A stretch of 64,000 bases of DNA from Limnovirga sp038203525 (GTDB lineage: Bacteria > Bacteroidota > Bacteroidia > Chitinophagales > Chitinophagaceae): NCBI GenBank assembly GCA_038203525.1, contig JBBRDW010000002.1, forward strand, positions 37,204 through 101,203, written 5' to 3'. The notes beneath the pieces are model-generated. The model had not been told where the DNA came from and did not search any database. It saw nothing but the letters and a program-made list of their open reading frames with translations. Below are positions 9,462 through 18,436 of the stretch, in pieces; position 1 is the stretch's first letter, and each line of letters opens with the position of its first letter. The translations under genes and the position numbers were made by a program.

Positions 9462-9517
9462 AATGGGCCAAAGCAGCGGAACCATTATTTAGCTTTACTT
9501 GCGTCGCACTCTTGTAC
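9462..9517 (-). repeat. Bracket repeat, class I
   Basis: Minus-strand head is a perfect GTACAAGAGTGCGACGCAA with middle GTAAAGCTAAAT; the tail is drifted (TTTGGCCCATT). The tail faces the peptidase gene, 223 bases away. Confidence 0.87.
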
Positions 9518-9820
9518 TGTTGGATTATGAGGGAGCTTTTATTATAGCGAAGATTGCAGCGGTTGATGTTGGTCAGCGACCAACATCGGCGGAGCGTTAA
9601 TTAACGGTGGTGTAAAACTTGGAAGCAGCATTTATTTATTAGAATATCCATTCCCCTTCATTAATTAAACAAAGTAATTGCTTTTGGTTAGGCTGTTAAA
9701 AACCATATAATATTCTTTCGGTACCAGCGTAAAATGCAGAAGAAGCTGGGCTATAAAAACTATTAGCCTGTTTATAAGAAGCTTTATAAAAACATTTCGG
9801 CTAAAGCCCCAAGAATGATT

Positions 9821-9856
9821 TTCTATAACCCCGGCTTTATAGCCTGAATTATAGAA
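9821..9856. repeat. Palindrome TTCTATAA...TTATAGAA
   Basis: An 8-bp inverted repeat encloses CCCCGGCTTTATAGCCTGAA, itself a GGCTNNNNAGCC palindrome. Related GGCTAAAGCCC motifs lie at 9799-9808 and 9872-9881. They resemble REP-like intergenic palindromes. Confidence 0.6.
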
Positions 9857-9942
9857 AAAGAAATATATACGGGCTTAGCCCAAGTGCCTACACTAATATT
9901 ACCGATCTACGAAATTCTAAAAGCCCAATAAAATTCCCAACC

Positions 9943-10001
9943 GTACAAGAGTGCGACGCAAGTAAAGCTCAATTCATATCCTTCTGCCCGGTCCAAAAAA
10001 A
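9943..10001 (+). repeat. Bracket repeat, class I
   Basis: Perfect 19-base head, middle GTAAAGCTCAATTC, tail GCCCGGTCC plus a seven-A run. The tail points to the sialate esterase start 63 bases on; the partner copy is at 12803-12861, enclosing esterase plus pcm. Confidence 0.92.
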
Positions 10002-10064
10002 TATTTAATAATACAGAGTGCGGTAAGTTTTATAAATTGTTGCCTCAACACTTATTCGATTGAT

Positions 10065-12020
10065 ATGAAAAAAATATTGCTTCTTCCGTTTGTATTGTTT
10101 GTATGTTTTTTTGCGGAGGCTAATGTAAGCCTTCCCAAAATCTTTGGAGACAATATGGTGCTGCAGCGCAACAAGCCAATTCCTGTTTGGGGCTGGGCTG
10201 CACCCAATGAAAAAATTGTAGCGCAGTTTAATAACCAGGTAAAATATATTAAAGCCGACAAGAGCGGCAAATGGATGTTGCAACTTGATGCAACTGTTGC
10301 TGGCGGGCCGTTTCAGCTTGTTGTGAAAGGAAAGAACACGATCACATTCAATGATGTTTTGGTTGGCGAAGTTTGGATCTGCAGCGGCCAGAGCAACATG
10401 GAATTCAGCGTAAAGGGTGCCATCAATTCTGATAAAGATATCGCATCAGCCAACTACCCAATGATCCATCATTTCACTGTTCAAAAAGATGTGAGTTCAA
10501 CACCAAAGAACGATATTTTAGGCGGTGACTGGAAAGTATGCAGCCCCGAAACGGTTGGCGATTTTACAGCGGTTGGTTTCTTCTTTGCAAGAGAATTGTA
10601 CAATGAATTAAAGATACCTATTGGGTTGATTCATACTTCTTGGGGCGGAACACATTCTGAAACGTGGACGAGCCGTGAAGCATTTGAAAACAGTGATGAA
10701 TTTAAAAGCATGATCATCGGAATGCCATCGCTGAACCTTGACTCATTAGGTAAAGTAAAAGCGGAAGCAATGAAGAAAAAATTATCTTCCATACCCGGCG
10801 CATTTGATGAAAATGCAGATGCAAAAACCTGGAAAGATGCTTCCTTTGATGACAGCAAATGGCCACAGATGAAGCTTCCTTCTTTGTGGGAACAAATGGG
10901 ACTCGATGGACTGGACGGTGTGGTGTGGTTTCGCAAAACCGTTGAAGTTTCAGCGGCCGATGCAGGCAAAGCTGCAACGCTGGAATTAGCGATGATTGAT
11001 GATAACGACGTTACTTATGTGAACGGAACAAAAGTTGGCAGTACCGGTACTTACAATGAAAAAAGAAACTATACAATACCAGCAGGTCTGCTAAAAGCTG
11101 GTAAAAATAATATTGCAGTTCGTGTGGGTGACACCGGTGGTGGCGGCGGCATTTATGGTGAAGCAGCGGACTTGAAAATAACGATCGATCAAACCACTGC
11201 AACACTTGCTGGTGATTGGTCTTATAAAATTGAATCGGTTATGAAAGGCAATGTATCTGTTGGCCCGAATGATTATCCTACGTTGTTATTCAATGCGATG
11301 CTTAATCCAATAATTCCTTATGCCATTGAAGGCGCTATCTGGTATCAGGGCGAATCGAACGCAGGTCGTGCATACCAATACCGCAAAGCGTTTCCGCTGA
11401 TGATCACTGACTGGCGGCAGCATTGGCAACAAGGCGATTTTCCTTTTTATTATGTGCAGTTAGCGAGCTTTAATTCAGCAAATGGCAACAGTAAAAATGG
11501 CAGTACCTGGGGCGAATTGCGTGAAGCGCAAACAATGACTTTGTCATTACCCAATACAGGTATGGCGGTTACAACAGATATTGGAACGAGCAATGATATA
11601 CATCCAAAAAACAAACAGGATGTTGGCAAGCGACTTGCCGCTATTGCATTGCATAATGTATATGAAAAAAATATAGTCTACAGCGGCCCAATGTATCAAT
11701 CCATGAAAGTGGATGGCAACAAAATAATTGTTTCATTCACGCATGTAGGCAGCGGCTTAATGGCGAAGGATAAATACGGTTATGTAAAAGGTTTCGAAAT
11801 TGCAGGCAGTGATCAACAGTTTCATTATGCAAAAGCATTAATCGAAGGCGATCATCTCGTTGTTTTCTGCGACGAAGTAAACAACCCTGTTGCCGTTCGT
11901 TTTGGCTGGACGGACGATGCCGGTGAAGACAATCTTTTTAACAAAGAAGGCTTCCCAGCTTCGCCATTCAGAACGGATAGTTGGAAAGACATAACAGAGG
12001 AAAATAAATTTTCTTTCTAG
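10065..12020 (+). CDS. Sialate O-acetylesterase (SASA/SGNH family)
   Basis: A 651-residue secreted enzyme with signal peptide MKKILLLPFVLFVCFFAEA. The SGNH-like esterase domain is split: the nucleophile Ser110 lies in WICSGQSNMEF, and the WYQGESNA and SNDIHPKNKQD blocks (Asp-His pair) come after an inserted galactose-binding-like beta-sandwich at roughly residues 240-380 (ASFDDSKWPQMKLPSLWEQ, VWFRKTVEV). This is the common Bacteroidota architecture. It would remove O-acetyl groups from sialic acids or other acetylated glycans in the periplasm. No sialidase or transporter accompanies it here. Confidence 0.93.
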   Translation: MKKILLLPFVLFVCFFAEANVSLPKIFGDNMVLQRNKPIPVWGWAAPNEKIVAQFNNQVKYIKADKSGKWMLQLDATVAGGPFQLVVKGKNTITFNDVLVGEVWICSGQSNMEFSVKGAINSDKDIASANYPMIHHFTVQKDVSSTPKNDILGGDWKVCSPETVGDFTAVGFFFARELYNELKIPIGLIHTSWGGTHSETWTSREAFENSDEFKSMIIGMPSLNLDSLGKVKAEAMKKKLSSIPGAFDENADAKTWKDASFDDSKWPQMKLPSLWEQMGLDGLDGVVWFRKTVEVSAADAGKAATLELAMIDDNDVTYVNGTKVGSTGTYNEKRNYTIPAGLLKAGKNNIAVRVGDTGGGGGIYGEAADLKITIDQTTATLAGDWSYKIESVMKGNVSVGPNDYPTLLFNAMLNPIIPYAIEGAIWYQGESNAGRAYQYRKAFPLMITDWRQHWQQGDFPFYYVQLASFNSANGNSKNGSTWGELREAQTMTLSLPNTGMAVTTDIGTSNDIHPKNKQDVGKRLAAIALHNVYEKNIVYSGPMYQSMKVDGNKIIVSFTHVGSGLMAKDKYGYVKGFEIAGSDQQFHYAKALIEGDHLVVFCDEVNNPVAVRFGWTDDAGEDNLFNKEGFPASPFRTDSWKDITEENKFSF

Positions 12021-12040
12021 AAATATTTTTGCATACAAAC

Positions 12041-12076
12041 AAAATGCTGTGGATAAAAACCTGCAGCATTTTTTTT
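12041..12076 (+). terminator. Terminator after sialate esterase
   Basis: AAAATGCTG(T)GG / CC(TG)CAGCATT stem with loop ATAAAAA and a following eight-T run. It separates the esterase from pcm although both share one bracket. Confidence 0.82.
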
Positions 12077-12143
12077 ATGCACAACACCTGCAAACCACAA
12101 ACTACAAACCATAAAACACAAACTTATTTTTAGCTTTGCCGCA

Positions 12144-12800
12144 ATGAGAAAATTCGAAGACACATACCAGCACAAAGGCATGCGCAACCAGTTAATAAAA
12201 GTGTTACGCAGTAAAGGCATTAACGATGAAGATGTGTTAACTGCAATCCTTCATATTCCAAGGCATTTTTTTTTAGATTCAGCATTTGATAAAATCGCTT
12301 ACGAAGACAGGGCTTTCCCAATAGGCGAAGGGCAAACCATTTCTCAACCTTACACTGTGGCGTATCAAACACAATTGTTACAGGTAAAACGTAACGAAAA
12401 GGTATTGGAGATAGGAACCGGAAGTACTTACCAGGCAACGGTTCTGGCCGAAATGGGTGCAAAGGTTTTTACCATTGAACGACAGAAAAAATTATTCGAG
12501 AAAACAAAAGACTATTACTTTAAAACTAAATATCCCTGGCTCAAATTTTTTTATGGCGATGGTTTCGAAGGCCTGCCCTCATATACGCCTTTCGATAAAG
12601 TGCTCATCACCGCAGCCGCTCCTTTTATTCCGCCAAAGCTTATTGCCCAAATGAAAACCGGTGGACTTATGGTGATACCTGTGGATGAAGGAACTTCTCA
12701 ACGTATGCTCCGTATTACAAAAAAAGATGACGGCAGTTACAGCGAAGAATTATTCGATCTTTTTTCTTTTGTGCCCATGCTAAGCGGTAAGAATGGTTAG
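12144..12800 (+). CDS. pcm: Protein-L-isoaspartate O-methyltransferase
   Basis: A 218-residue SAM-dependent methyltransferase that starts repair of isoaspartyl residues in aged proteins. Diagnostic features are the IPRHFF motif, GEGQTISQPYTVA in the substrate region, and the SAM loop VLEIGTGSTYQATVLAEMG, where the usual GTGSGYQ is GTGSTYQ. FDKVLITAAAPFIP is the conserved post-II motif. The stop codon is two bases before a bracket repeat. Confidence 0.94.
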   Translation: MRKFEDTYQHKGMRNQLIKVLRSKGINDEDVLTAILHIPRHFFLDSAFDKIAYEDRAFPIGEGQTISQPYTVAYQTQLLQVKRNEKVLEIGTGSTYQATVLAEMGAKVFTIERQKKLFEKTKDYYFKTKYPWLKFFYGDGFEGLPSYTPFDKVLITAAAPFIPPKLIAQMKTGGLMVIPVDEGTSQRMLRITKKDDGSYSEELFDLFSFVPMLSGKNG

Positions 12801-12802
12801 TA

Positions 12803-12861
12803 TTTTTTTGAGCCGGGCAGCAGATACTTTGTGAAGCTTTTCTTGCGTCGCACACTTGTAC
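12803..12861 (-). repeat. Bracket repeat, class I
   Basis: Minus-strand head GTACAAGTGTGCGACGCAA, middle GAAAAGCTTCAC, tail GCCCGGCTC plus seven A. It abuts the pcm stop codon. Confidence 0.92.
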
Positions 12862-12992
12862 TTTATTCCCATTGATAATCTCTGCACAATTCAATGGCGC
12901 ATCGGCTATTGCATACTTTTCCTCCCGTTTTAAAAAAGCAGCCGGATTAAAAAATGATACGCCGCTCGCATAGGCCCAATAGGGATATAGCC

Positions 12993-13050
12993 GTATAAGT
13001 GAGTGACACAACAGAAGATAAATAGTAGCATTGTAGCCGGGCCCAAAAAA
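12993..13050 (+). repeat. Bracket repeat, class I-like with altered head
   Basis: The head is GTATAAGTGAGTGACACAA rather than the consensus; the tail GCCGGGCCC plus A-run is intact. It ends 8 bases from the der stop codon. The same altered head (GAGTGACACAAC) occurs at 18170-18228. Confidence 0.8.
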
Positions 13051-13058
13051 TTACTTCT

Positions 13059-14375
13059 CTATTTCTTTCGGAAATAAATTCTTATAGGTACGCCACTTAA
13101 TTTAAAATTACTACGCAACTGGTTTTCGAGGTAGTTGCGGTACGATGGTTTTACATCATCGGGGTAGTTGCAAAAGAATGCGAACGATGGCACTACGGTG
13201 GGCAATTGTGTTACATATTTTATGCGTAATGGATGGCCGCGTATTACCGGCGCATGGTAAGCTTCTACGGCTTTTAGCATTACTTCGTTCAGTTTGCTGG
13301 TAGGTATTTTTACGTGGCGGCCTGCGTAAACTTCCAGTGCGGTTTCTATTACTTTAAAGATTCGTGTTTTTTCTTTTGCGGAGATAAAGATCACCGGCAC
13401 ATCAGTAAACGGGGCTAGTTTTTCTTTTAACTGCTTTTCGTAATCGCGGGCAGTGTTGGTAGTTTTTTCTGCAAGATCCCATTTGTTTACCAACACCACA
13501 ATGCCTTTGCCTTTGCGTGTTACAAGCGAAAAAATATTTACATCCTGCGCGGTAATTCCTTTGGTTGCATCAATTAACAGCAAGCAAATATCTGCTTCAT
13601 CCATTGCCCGAATGGCACGGATAACAGAATAGAATTCCAAGTCTTCTTTTTCTTTGTTTTTCTTTCTTAAGCCTGCGGTATCAATTAAAATAAATTCTTT
13701 ATTAAAGAGGTTGTAATGCGTATGAATACTGTCGCGGGTAGTGCCGGCAATATCGCTTACAATAGTGCGCTCCTCGCCTATCATTGCATTTAGCAAAGAA
13801 GATTTACCTACATTAGGCTGACCGATTATTGCAAATTTGGGCAGTTCATTTTTCTCCGCATTTTCATCTTCTTCCACGTCTTTAGGCATCAGTTCTGCAA
13901 TAGCATCCAGCAGTTCGCCGGTGCCGCTGCCACTCATGGCGCTCACGAAAAAGATATTTTCAAAACCAAGTCCGTAAAACTCCGATGCAAGGAACATGCG
14001 TTCAGGATTATCCACTTTATTAACGCAGAGAAAAACAGGTTTATCGCTTCGGCGCAAAAGGCCTACCATACTTTCGTCAAGATCTGTAATGCCAATGGCG
14101 GCATCAGTCATAAAGATCAATGCATCGGATTCTTCAATTGCAATCTTTACCTGTTTGCGTATTTCTGTTTCAAAAATATCTTCCGTATCGGGCACAAAAC
14201 CTCCGGTATCAATAACGTTGAAAGTCTTACCATTCCAGTCTGTAACGCCATACTGCCGGTCTCTGGTTACGCCACTAATATCATCAACAATTGCTTTGCG
14301 CTGTTCCAGCAACCTGTTGAACAAGGTACTCTTTCCCACATTTGGTCTGCCTACTATTGCTACTGTAAAACTCAT
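13059..14375 (-). CDS. der: Ribosome assembly GTPase Der (EngA)
   Basis: A 438-residue protein with two tandem G domains: GRPNVGKST (8-16) with DTGGF and NKVD, then GQPNVGKSS near residue 190 with DTAGL and NKWD, followed by the KH-like C-terminal domain (VEAYHAPVIRGHPLRIKY, IRIYFRKK). This is the full Der architecture. It acts in 50S ribosomal subunit maturation. It is the only gene within its repeat bracket. Confidence 0.97.
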   Translation of the reverse strand: MSFTVAIVGRPNVGKSTLFNRLLEQRKAIVDDISGVTRDRQYGVTDWNGKTFNVIDTGGFVPDTEDIFETEIRKQVKIAIEESDALIFMTDAAIGITDLDESMVGLLRRSDKPVFLCVNKVDNPERMFLASEFYGLGFENIFFVSAMSGSGTGELLDAIAELMPKDVEEDENAEKNELPKFAIIGQPNVGKSSLLNAMIGEERTIVSDIAGTTRDSIHTHYNLFNKEFILIDTAGLRKKNKEKEDLEFYSVIRAIRAMDEADICLLLIDATKGITAQDVNIFSLVTRKGKGIVVLVNKWDLAEKTTNTARDYEKQLKEKLAPFTDVPVIFISAKEKTRIFKVIETALEVYAGRHVKIPTSKLNEVMLKAVEAYHAPVIRGHPLRIKYVTQLPTVVPSFAFFCNYPDDVKPSYRNYLENQLRSNFKLSGVPIRIYFRKK

Positions 14376-14461
14376 AATATTTTGCCTCTCGAAAACCCTT
14401 TTTGTAAAAGGTTTCTATAAATAAATGTTGAAAAATTATACCTGATTAACAACTCATTTTC

Positions 14462-14516
14462 TTTGGACCGGTCTGCATTACTACTATTTACCTTTGGTTG
14501 CGTAGTACGCTTTTAC
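14462..14516 (-). repeat. Bracket repeat, degenerate class I-like
   Basis: Minus-strand head GTAAAAGCGTACTACGCAA is drifted; middle CCAAAGGTAAATAG and tail GACCGGTCC remain recognisable. It closes the der bracket. Confidence 0.7.
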
Positions 14517-14588
14517 TTTAGTATTAATACGGGTCACATTTCCATCAGTATTATTTAACCAAAAAACTTTACTGCATAAAGCCGCCAT

Positions 14589-15335
14589 TCAGTTTTTTGA
14601 ATTGTAATAATCAAAAAAGTTAATCACCTGTTCTTCTTTTCTAAAATCAATTTTATGTTGCGACACCCAGTCATTGTAAATAGATGAAACCGGAAAATAA
14701 ATCAGCACATTGTCTTTATTGAGCTTCTTGATTAGCTCTGTTTTTCTGTCATGTGCCACATAATATTTTATCTCGTCGGAAAAATAATATCTTTTCAACG
14801 TGCCGAACATTGAATCGGCCGACGTAACTCTCCGGTTATATAATTTAAGCAATTGGTATTTACCTTCATTCATTACTTGCAGGAAAGCATTGATGGTTTT
14901 ATAATTCAATTGCGATGGCAAATAGTTGTAAATAAAAACAGCCTCATTTACCGATGTATCTTCTCCCTTGTGAAAAGCTATTTTCTTAACAAGACCCGGT
15001 GTAACCGCCAACTCATGGTTTTGATCATCCAAATAATACACTTCGCCTGTTGCAAGGTTTAGTTTGGCTTTGCAAACCCAAAGCTCTTTGGAGGTTTCTC
15101 CATAAAGTGTGGCCAGTTTCCAATCATCGCTCCAGAAAGGACTGCCTTTTACGTTTTCGTAAGGAAGTTTCTTTTGCAAGCCATCGGAACCCCAGATCAT
15201 AATGGTAGGATCTTTCGCATTACCGCCGGGATGGTTTTCAATGAAAACCTGCGCAGTCAAAACATTTGAAAACAATAATATTACTGAAAACAGCAACCCT
15301 GTTAAAGGTATTTTTTGCAAATTATTAGATTTCAT
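14589..15335 (-). CDS. Secreted protein of unknown function, paralogue of the adjacent upstream gene
   Basis: A 248-residue protein with a signal peptide ending near VLTAQ. It shares a layout with the protein at 15439-16161: an early GSPFWSDDWKLATLYG block (GSPFWNTDWKTALLYT in the paralogue), AITFFNGEDTS/KIAFHKGEDTS, a QVMNEGKYQLLKL block (QVMNDGKTELVKL), and a terminal 'DW...R.E.QV..F..Y.N' motif. The two likely arose by tandem duplication. No known domain was recognised. Function is unknown. Confidence 0.8.
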   Translation of the reverse strand: MKSNNLQKIPLTGLLFSVILLFSNVLTAQVFIENHPGGNAKDPTIMIWGSDGLQKKLPYENVKGSPFWSDDWKLATLYGETSKELWVCKAKLNLATGEVYYLDDQNHELAVTPGLVKKIAFHKGEDTSVNEAVFIYNYLPSQLNYKTINAFLQVMNEGKYQLLKLYNRRVTSADSMFGTLKRYYFSDEIKYYVAHDRKTELIKKLNKDNVLIYFPVSSIYNDWVSQHKIDFRKEEQVINFFDYYNSKN

Positions 15336-15438
15336 CCTTAGTGACTTTAATAATTAAAGTTAGCATTAACGCCGTGTATTCCATTAGCTTTATTTCAATG
15401 TTCATTAACTTATACACCTCTTTAAAAATAGTTTGCTA

Positions 15439-16161
15439 TTATTTATTTTCTGCATTGATATAATGCAGGAATTGCAGTACCTCTGTTTCTGACCTTAGCT
15501 TATTTCTGTTTTTATTCAGCCAGTCTTCTTCCGGGGCAGTAGTTTTTAAAATAGCGGATACGGATTCTTTACTAAGGTTTTTTAACAATGGCATTTTTCC
15601 ATTTTCATAAAGAAAGTATGCGGTTTCCTTTTTATAATTCATTTCTGTTTTTCCCGTAAACGGGTCGTACAAAGATTTATGAACGATTACTTTATCTAGT
15701 TTTACCAGTTCGGTTTTACCATCGTTCATTACCTGGTAAAAATGAGCATTTTTATCCTCATCATTTTTTAAGTATACAAAATTTGCAAGTATATTGCTGG
15801 TGTCTTCGCCATTAAAAAAAGTGATTGCTTTTACCTGTCCTGCTTTTGCAATCATAACAACCCCTTCCGGTGTTGTGTACCACACACTATTTTTGTAGAG
15901 GTTCATTTTTACTTTAGCAATAAGTATTTTGAATTTGCCGGTGTATAATAATGCAGTTTTCCAATCTGTATTCCAGAAAGGGCTACCTCCTATTTCTGCA
16001 TTGTCTATATCAATTTCGTCGCTTTGCCCCATTACCAGCAAATCATTGGAATTGGCTTTATCATAACTCCCGGTGTTCCAGGGAAAAAGCTGCATATACT
16101 GAGCTGAACAAAACCGGGTGTTTGCTGTGATCATGAAAATAACGATGAACAAAAATTTCAT
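15439..16161 (-). CDS. Secreted protein of unknown function, tandem paralogue
   Basis: A 240-residue protein with a signal peptide ending near FCSAQ and the same block order as the gene at 14589. Its repeated KTELVKL and MPLLKNLSKESVSAIL segments suggest a mostly beta protein with a C-terminal helix. It lies 11 bases downstream of era, so it may be read as part of the era transcript. The 103-base gap to its paralogue suggests a separate promoter or read-through. Function unknown. Confidence 0.8.
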   Translation of the reverse strand: MKFLFIVIFMITANTRFCSAQYMQLFPWNTGSYDKANSNDLLVMGQSDEIDIDNAEIGGSPFWNTDWKTALLYTGKFKILIAKVKMNLYKNSVWYTTPEGVVMIAKAGQVKAITFFNGEDTSNILANFVYLKNDEDKNAHFYQVMNDGKTELVKLDKVIVHKSLYDPFTGKTEMNYKKETAYFLYENGKMPLLKNLSKESVSAILKTTAPEEDWLNKNRNKLRSETEVLQFLHYINAENK

Positions 16162-16172
16162 AGTGCAATCAT

Positions 16173-17042
16173 TTAATAGCCGTATTCTTTTAGCTGCAGA
16201 TCATTGTCCCGCCACTTGGGTTTTACTTTAATAAAAAGCTGGAGAAATACTTTACGCTGTAAAAATTTTTCCATATCTTCTCTTGCCAGTGTACCCAGCC
16301 TTTTTATCATTTTACCACCTTCGCCCAGCAGGATACCTTTTTGGGTTTCACGTTGCACAATTATATCGGCCTGAATTTTTATCAATGTATTTTTTTCTTT
16401 GAACTCATTTATTAATACCGCAGTATGGTAAGGTATTTCATCTCCAAAAAGATCGTAGATTTTTTCTCTTACCATTTCGCTAACAAAAAATTTTGTAGAC
16501 AAATCGGTAAGATCGTCTTCTGGATAAAACGGCTCGCCTTCAGGTAACATTTCAAGAATAGTCTCAACAAGATTTTCAAGGCCATCCTTCTTTAGTGCAG
16601 ATATTTTTATCACTTTTTTGCAATAAGCATGCTGCATAAAAAAATTCTCTTCGGTTGAAATTCTTTTGTCGCCAATCTTGTCGGCCTTGTTTAGCACCAC
16701 TATTGCGGGTACTTTTAGTTTTAATGCTTCGAATAAATTATGGTTTTCTTCAACACCTTCACTGGCATCGGCAATCAGCAATGCTACGTCTGCATCTTCT
16801 AATGCACTTTTAACTGACTGCATCATGCGTTCCTGCAGTTTGTACCTGGGTTCTATAATTCCAGGGGTATCCGAAAAAACGATCTGGTATTTGCCAGGCT
16901 CTGTTAAAAACCCTTTGATACGATGCCTTGTGGTTTGTACCTTAGGCGATACAATTGCCAGTTTTTCGCCCAGTAAAGCATTTAATAAAGTGCTTTTGCC
17001 TGCATTTGGTTTACCGAATATGTTTACAAAACCGGTTTTCAA
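16173..17042 (-). CDS. era: GTPase Era
   Basis: A 289-residue GTPase that binds 16S rRNA and aids 30S maturation. G1 is GKPNAGKST (residues 10-18), G3 DTPGI, G4 NKAD, G5 SALKKDG, followed by a C-terminal KH domain with ETQKGILLGEGGKMIKRLG, where the GEGG loop contacts RNA. Length is normal. It sits beside the initiator tRNA gene, which is a sensible translation neighbourhood though not a shared operon, since a bracket repeat and a terminator lie between them. Confidence 0.97.
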   Translation of the reverse strand: MKTGFVNIFGKPNAGKSTLLNALLGEKLAIVSPKVQTTRHRIKGFLTEPGKYQIVFSDTPGIIEPRYKLQERMMQSVKSALEDADVALLIADASEGVEENHNLFEALKLKVPAIVVLNKADKIGDKRISTEENFFMQHAYCKKVIKISALKKDGLENLVETILEMLPEGEPFYPEDDLTDLSTKFFVSEMVREKIYDLFGDEIPYHTAVLINEFKEKNTLIKIQADIIVQRETQKGILLGEGGKMIKRLGTLAREDMEKFLQRKVFLQLFIKVKPKWRDNDLQLKEYGY

Positions 17043-17106
17043 CGTTTATAGTTTGTAGTTTATAGTATGCATTTCTGCATTTTATTGCTCAAAAATGAAT
17101 AAGAAC

Positions 17107-17164
17107 GTACAAGAGTGCGACGCAAGAAAAGCTAAATTATATTCTATTGCCGGGCTCAAAAAAA
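17107..17164 (+). repeat. Bracket repeat, class I
   Basis: Perfect head, middle GAAAAGCTAAATTAT, tail GCCGGGCTC and seven A. The tail faces the terminator of the tRNA gene. Confidence 0.93.
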
Positions 17165-17182
17165 TGTATTCTTTTCTTAAAA

Positions 17183-17208
17183 AGAAAAAAGCCTCAAATG
17201 AGGCTTTT
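17183..17208 (-). terminator. Terminator of tRNA-fMet
   Basis: Read on the minus strand: AAAAGCCTC ATTT GAGGCTTTTTT, a perfect 9-bp stem followed by T-residues, starting 8 bases beyond the tRNA 3' end. Confidence 0.9.
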
Positions 17209-17216
17209 AAGTTTTG

Positions 17217-17288
<72 letters not shown>

Positions 17289-17339
17289 GTGCAAAAGTAA
17301 GGGCAGAGAGCTTACGAGCCAAACTTATTAAATTGATTA

Positions 17340-18062
17340 CTAATCTTTTTTCTTAATCTGCGATCCGCCACTGGCATCTACGCTGGTAATTACACCCGTT
17401 CCTTTGTAGTTAATGATGGAGCCACCGCTTGCATCGGCCTTCAATTCTTTGCTGATGCTTATGTTAATTATAGATCCGCCACTGGCTTCCACATTACAGG
17501 TATTGAGCATTAAACCGTAATCTTTAAAAATACTGCCGCCACTTGTTTCTATACGGGCCTTATCAAAAAAACCGCTGAGTGTAGCCATACTGCCACCGCT
17601 AAGGTCGGCAGTTAAAGAATTACCTTTTAGTTTGCCCTCTACAATGCTGCCTCCACTAAAATCGGACTCGAGGTTATTTACCGATATCTCATCTACAATT
17701 TTTGCGATGGAGCCACCGGAAGCGCCCAGGTAGGTAAGATTGGTAACAGTTACATAGGCTTTCAACTTCTTATTGCCCCAATTCCAGTTGTTCCACATTT
17801 TGCTTTCGACCCTAATTTTTAAAATGCCGTCTTTAACTTCAGTAATAATACGGCCAATATATTGGGCATCATCAGCACTTACCGCAACGGCCTGTTCTTT
17901 ACCTTGTGAAATGAACAATTTAATTCCGCTGGATACTGCAACTCCATTAAAATCACCTACTTTTCTAACCTGTGCATTTTCATCGTAAACAAGATTTTGG
18001 GCATGTACACCTGCACTGATCAGCACAAAAGCGGCACACAGGCCAACCATTATCTTTTGCAT
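17340..18062 (-). CDS. DUF2807 (GIN-domain) secreted protein
   Basis: A 240-residue protein with a signal peptide ending at VHAQ. From residue 25 it matches the DUF2807 / auto-transporter-head GIN domain: VRKVGDFNGVAVSSGIKLFISQG then a series of (S/A)SGGS motifs spaced roughly 20-25 residues apart, as in a right-handed beta-helix with SGGS at each turn. Such proteins are secreted and may be surface or adhesive; no enzymatic role is known. It is upstream of tRNA-fMet on the same strand and inside the same bracket. Confidence 0.88.
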   Translation of the reverse strand: MQKIMVGLCAAFVLISAGVHAQNLVYDENAQVRKVGDFNGVAVSSGIKLFISQGKEQAVAVSADDAQYIGRIITEVKDGILKIRVESKMWNNWNWGNKKLKAYVTVTNLTYLGASGGSIAKIVDEISVNNLESDFSGGSIVEGKLKGNSLTADLSGGSMATLSGFFDKARIETSGGSIFKDYGLMLNTCNVEASGGSIINISISKELKADASGGSIINYKGTGVITSVDASGGSQIKKKD

Positions 18063-18169
18063 ATGTCTTTTTTTATTCTTTAAAACGAACCATACATTAA
18101 AAAGTTACAGCCAAATTAAAGTTTCTGCACTTACTTTGCAATACAGACCGTAAGATTTTTTTGAAATAG

Positions 18170-18228
18170 TTTTTTGTTGTTTTGCTTTACTGCTACTATT
18201 GAGCTTCCGTTGTGTCACTCACTTGTAC
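18170..18228 (-). repeat. Bracket repeat, altered head
   Basis: Minus-strand head is GTACAAGTGAGTGACACAA with middle CGGAAGCTCAATAG; the tail is barely recognisable. The head variant matches the copy at 12993. Confidence 0.65.
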
Positions 18229-18270
18229 TTTCAAAACTACATTCACCAATTTTCCATTTTCTTACTGTTT

Positions 18271-18354
18271 TCCCGGGGTGCTTTAACTTTAAAAAGTTAA
18301 GGCTGAGATTAAACCCGTTGAACCTGAACAGGGTAATGCCTGCGAAGGGAAGGT
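18271..18354 (+). ncRNA. TPP riboswitch (THI element)
   Basis: The conserved THI-box blocks are present in order: CCGGGGTGC, a variable P3 hairpin (TTTAACTTTAAAAAGTTAA), GGCTGAGATT, ACCCGTTGAACCTGAACAG, and GGGTAATGCCTGCGAAGGGA. It lies 83 bases upstream of the TonB-dependent receptor on the same strand, so thiamine pyrophosphate should repress that gene. No clear terminator hairpin follows; control may be at translation initiation. Confidence 0.95.
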
Positions 18355-18436
18355 GCATCATTCTTACATGATTACTCTCCACAAGCAATTTATTCCTGTT
18401 CCCAAATTTATTGTTGAACGCTAAAAACTGAAGCAG

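Larger units (their letters stand above)
9240..10064. other. Long intergenic region with palindromes
   Basis: These 825 bases have no plausible gene. They contain two bracket repeats (9462-9517 and 9943-10001), a perfect GATGTTGGTC/GACCAACATC inverted repeat near 9564-9588, and a cluster of GGCTAAAGCC-type palindromes at about 9745-9890. This looks like accumulated repeat debris rather than a lost operon. Confidence 0.7.
18063..18436. other. Leader region with repeat and riboswitch
   Basis: The 374-base gap between divergent genes carries a degenerate bracket repeat (18170-18228) and the TPP riboswitch (18271-18354), followed by about 80 bases of expression platform before the receptor start codon. 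Confidence 0.8.

Noticed and set aside
12803..12861. Bracket repeat as a simple Rho-independent terminator
   Set aside because: The T-run comes before the GC-rich block when read from the gene end, and no stem precedes it. Real terminators (for example 12041-12076 and 17183-17208) are separate.
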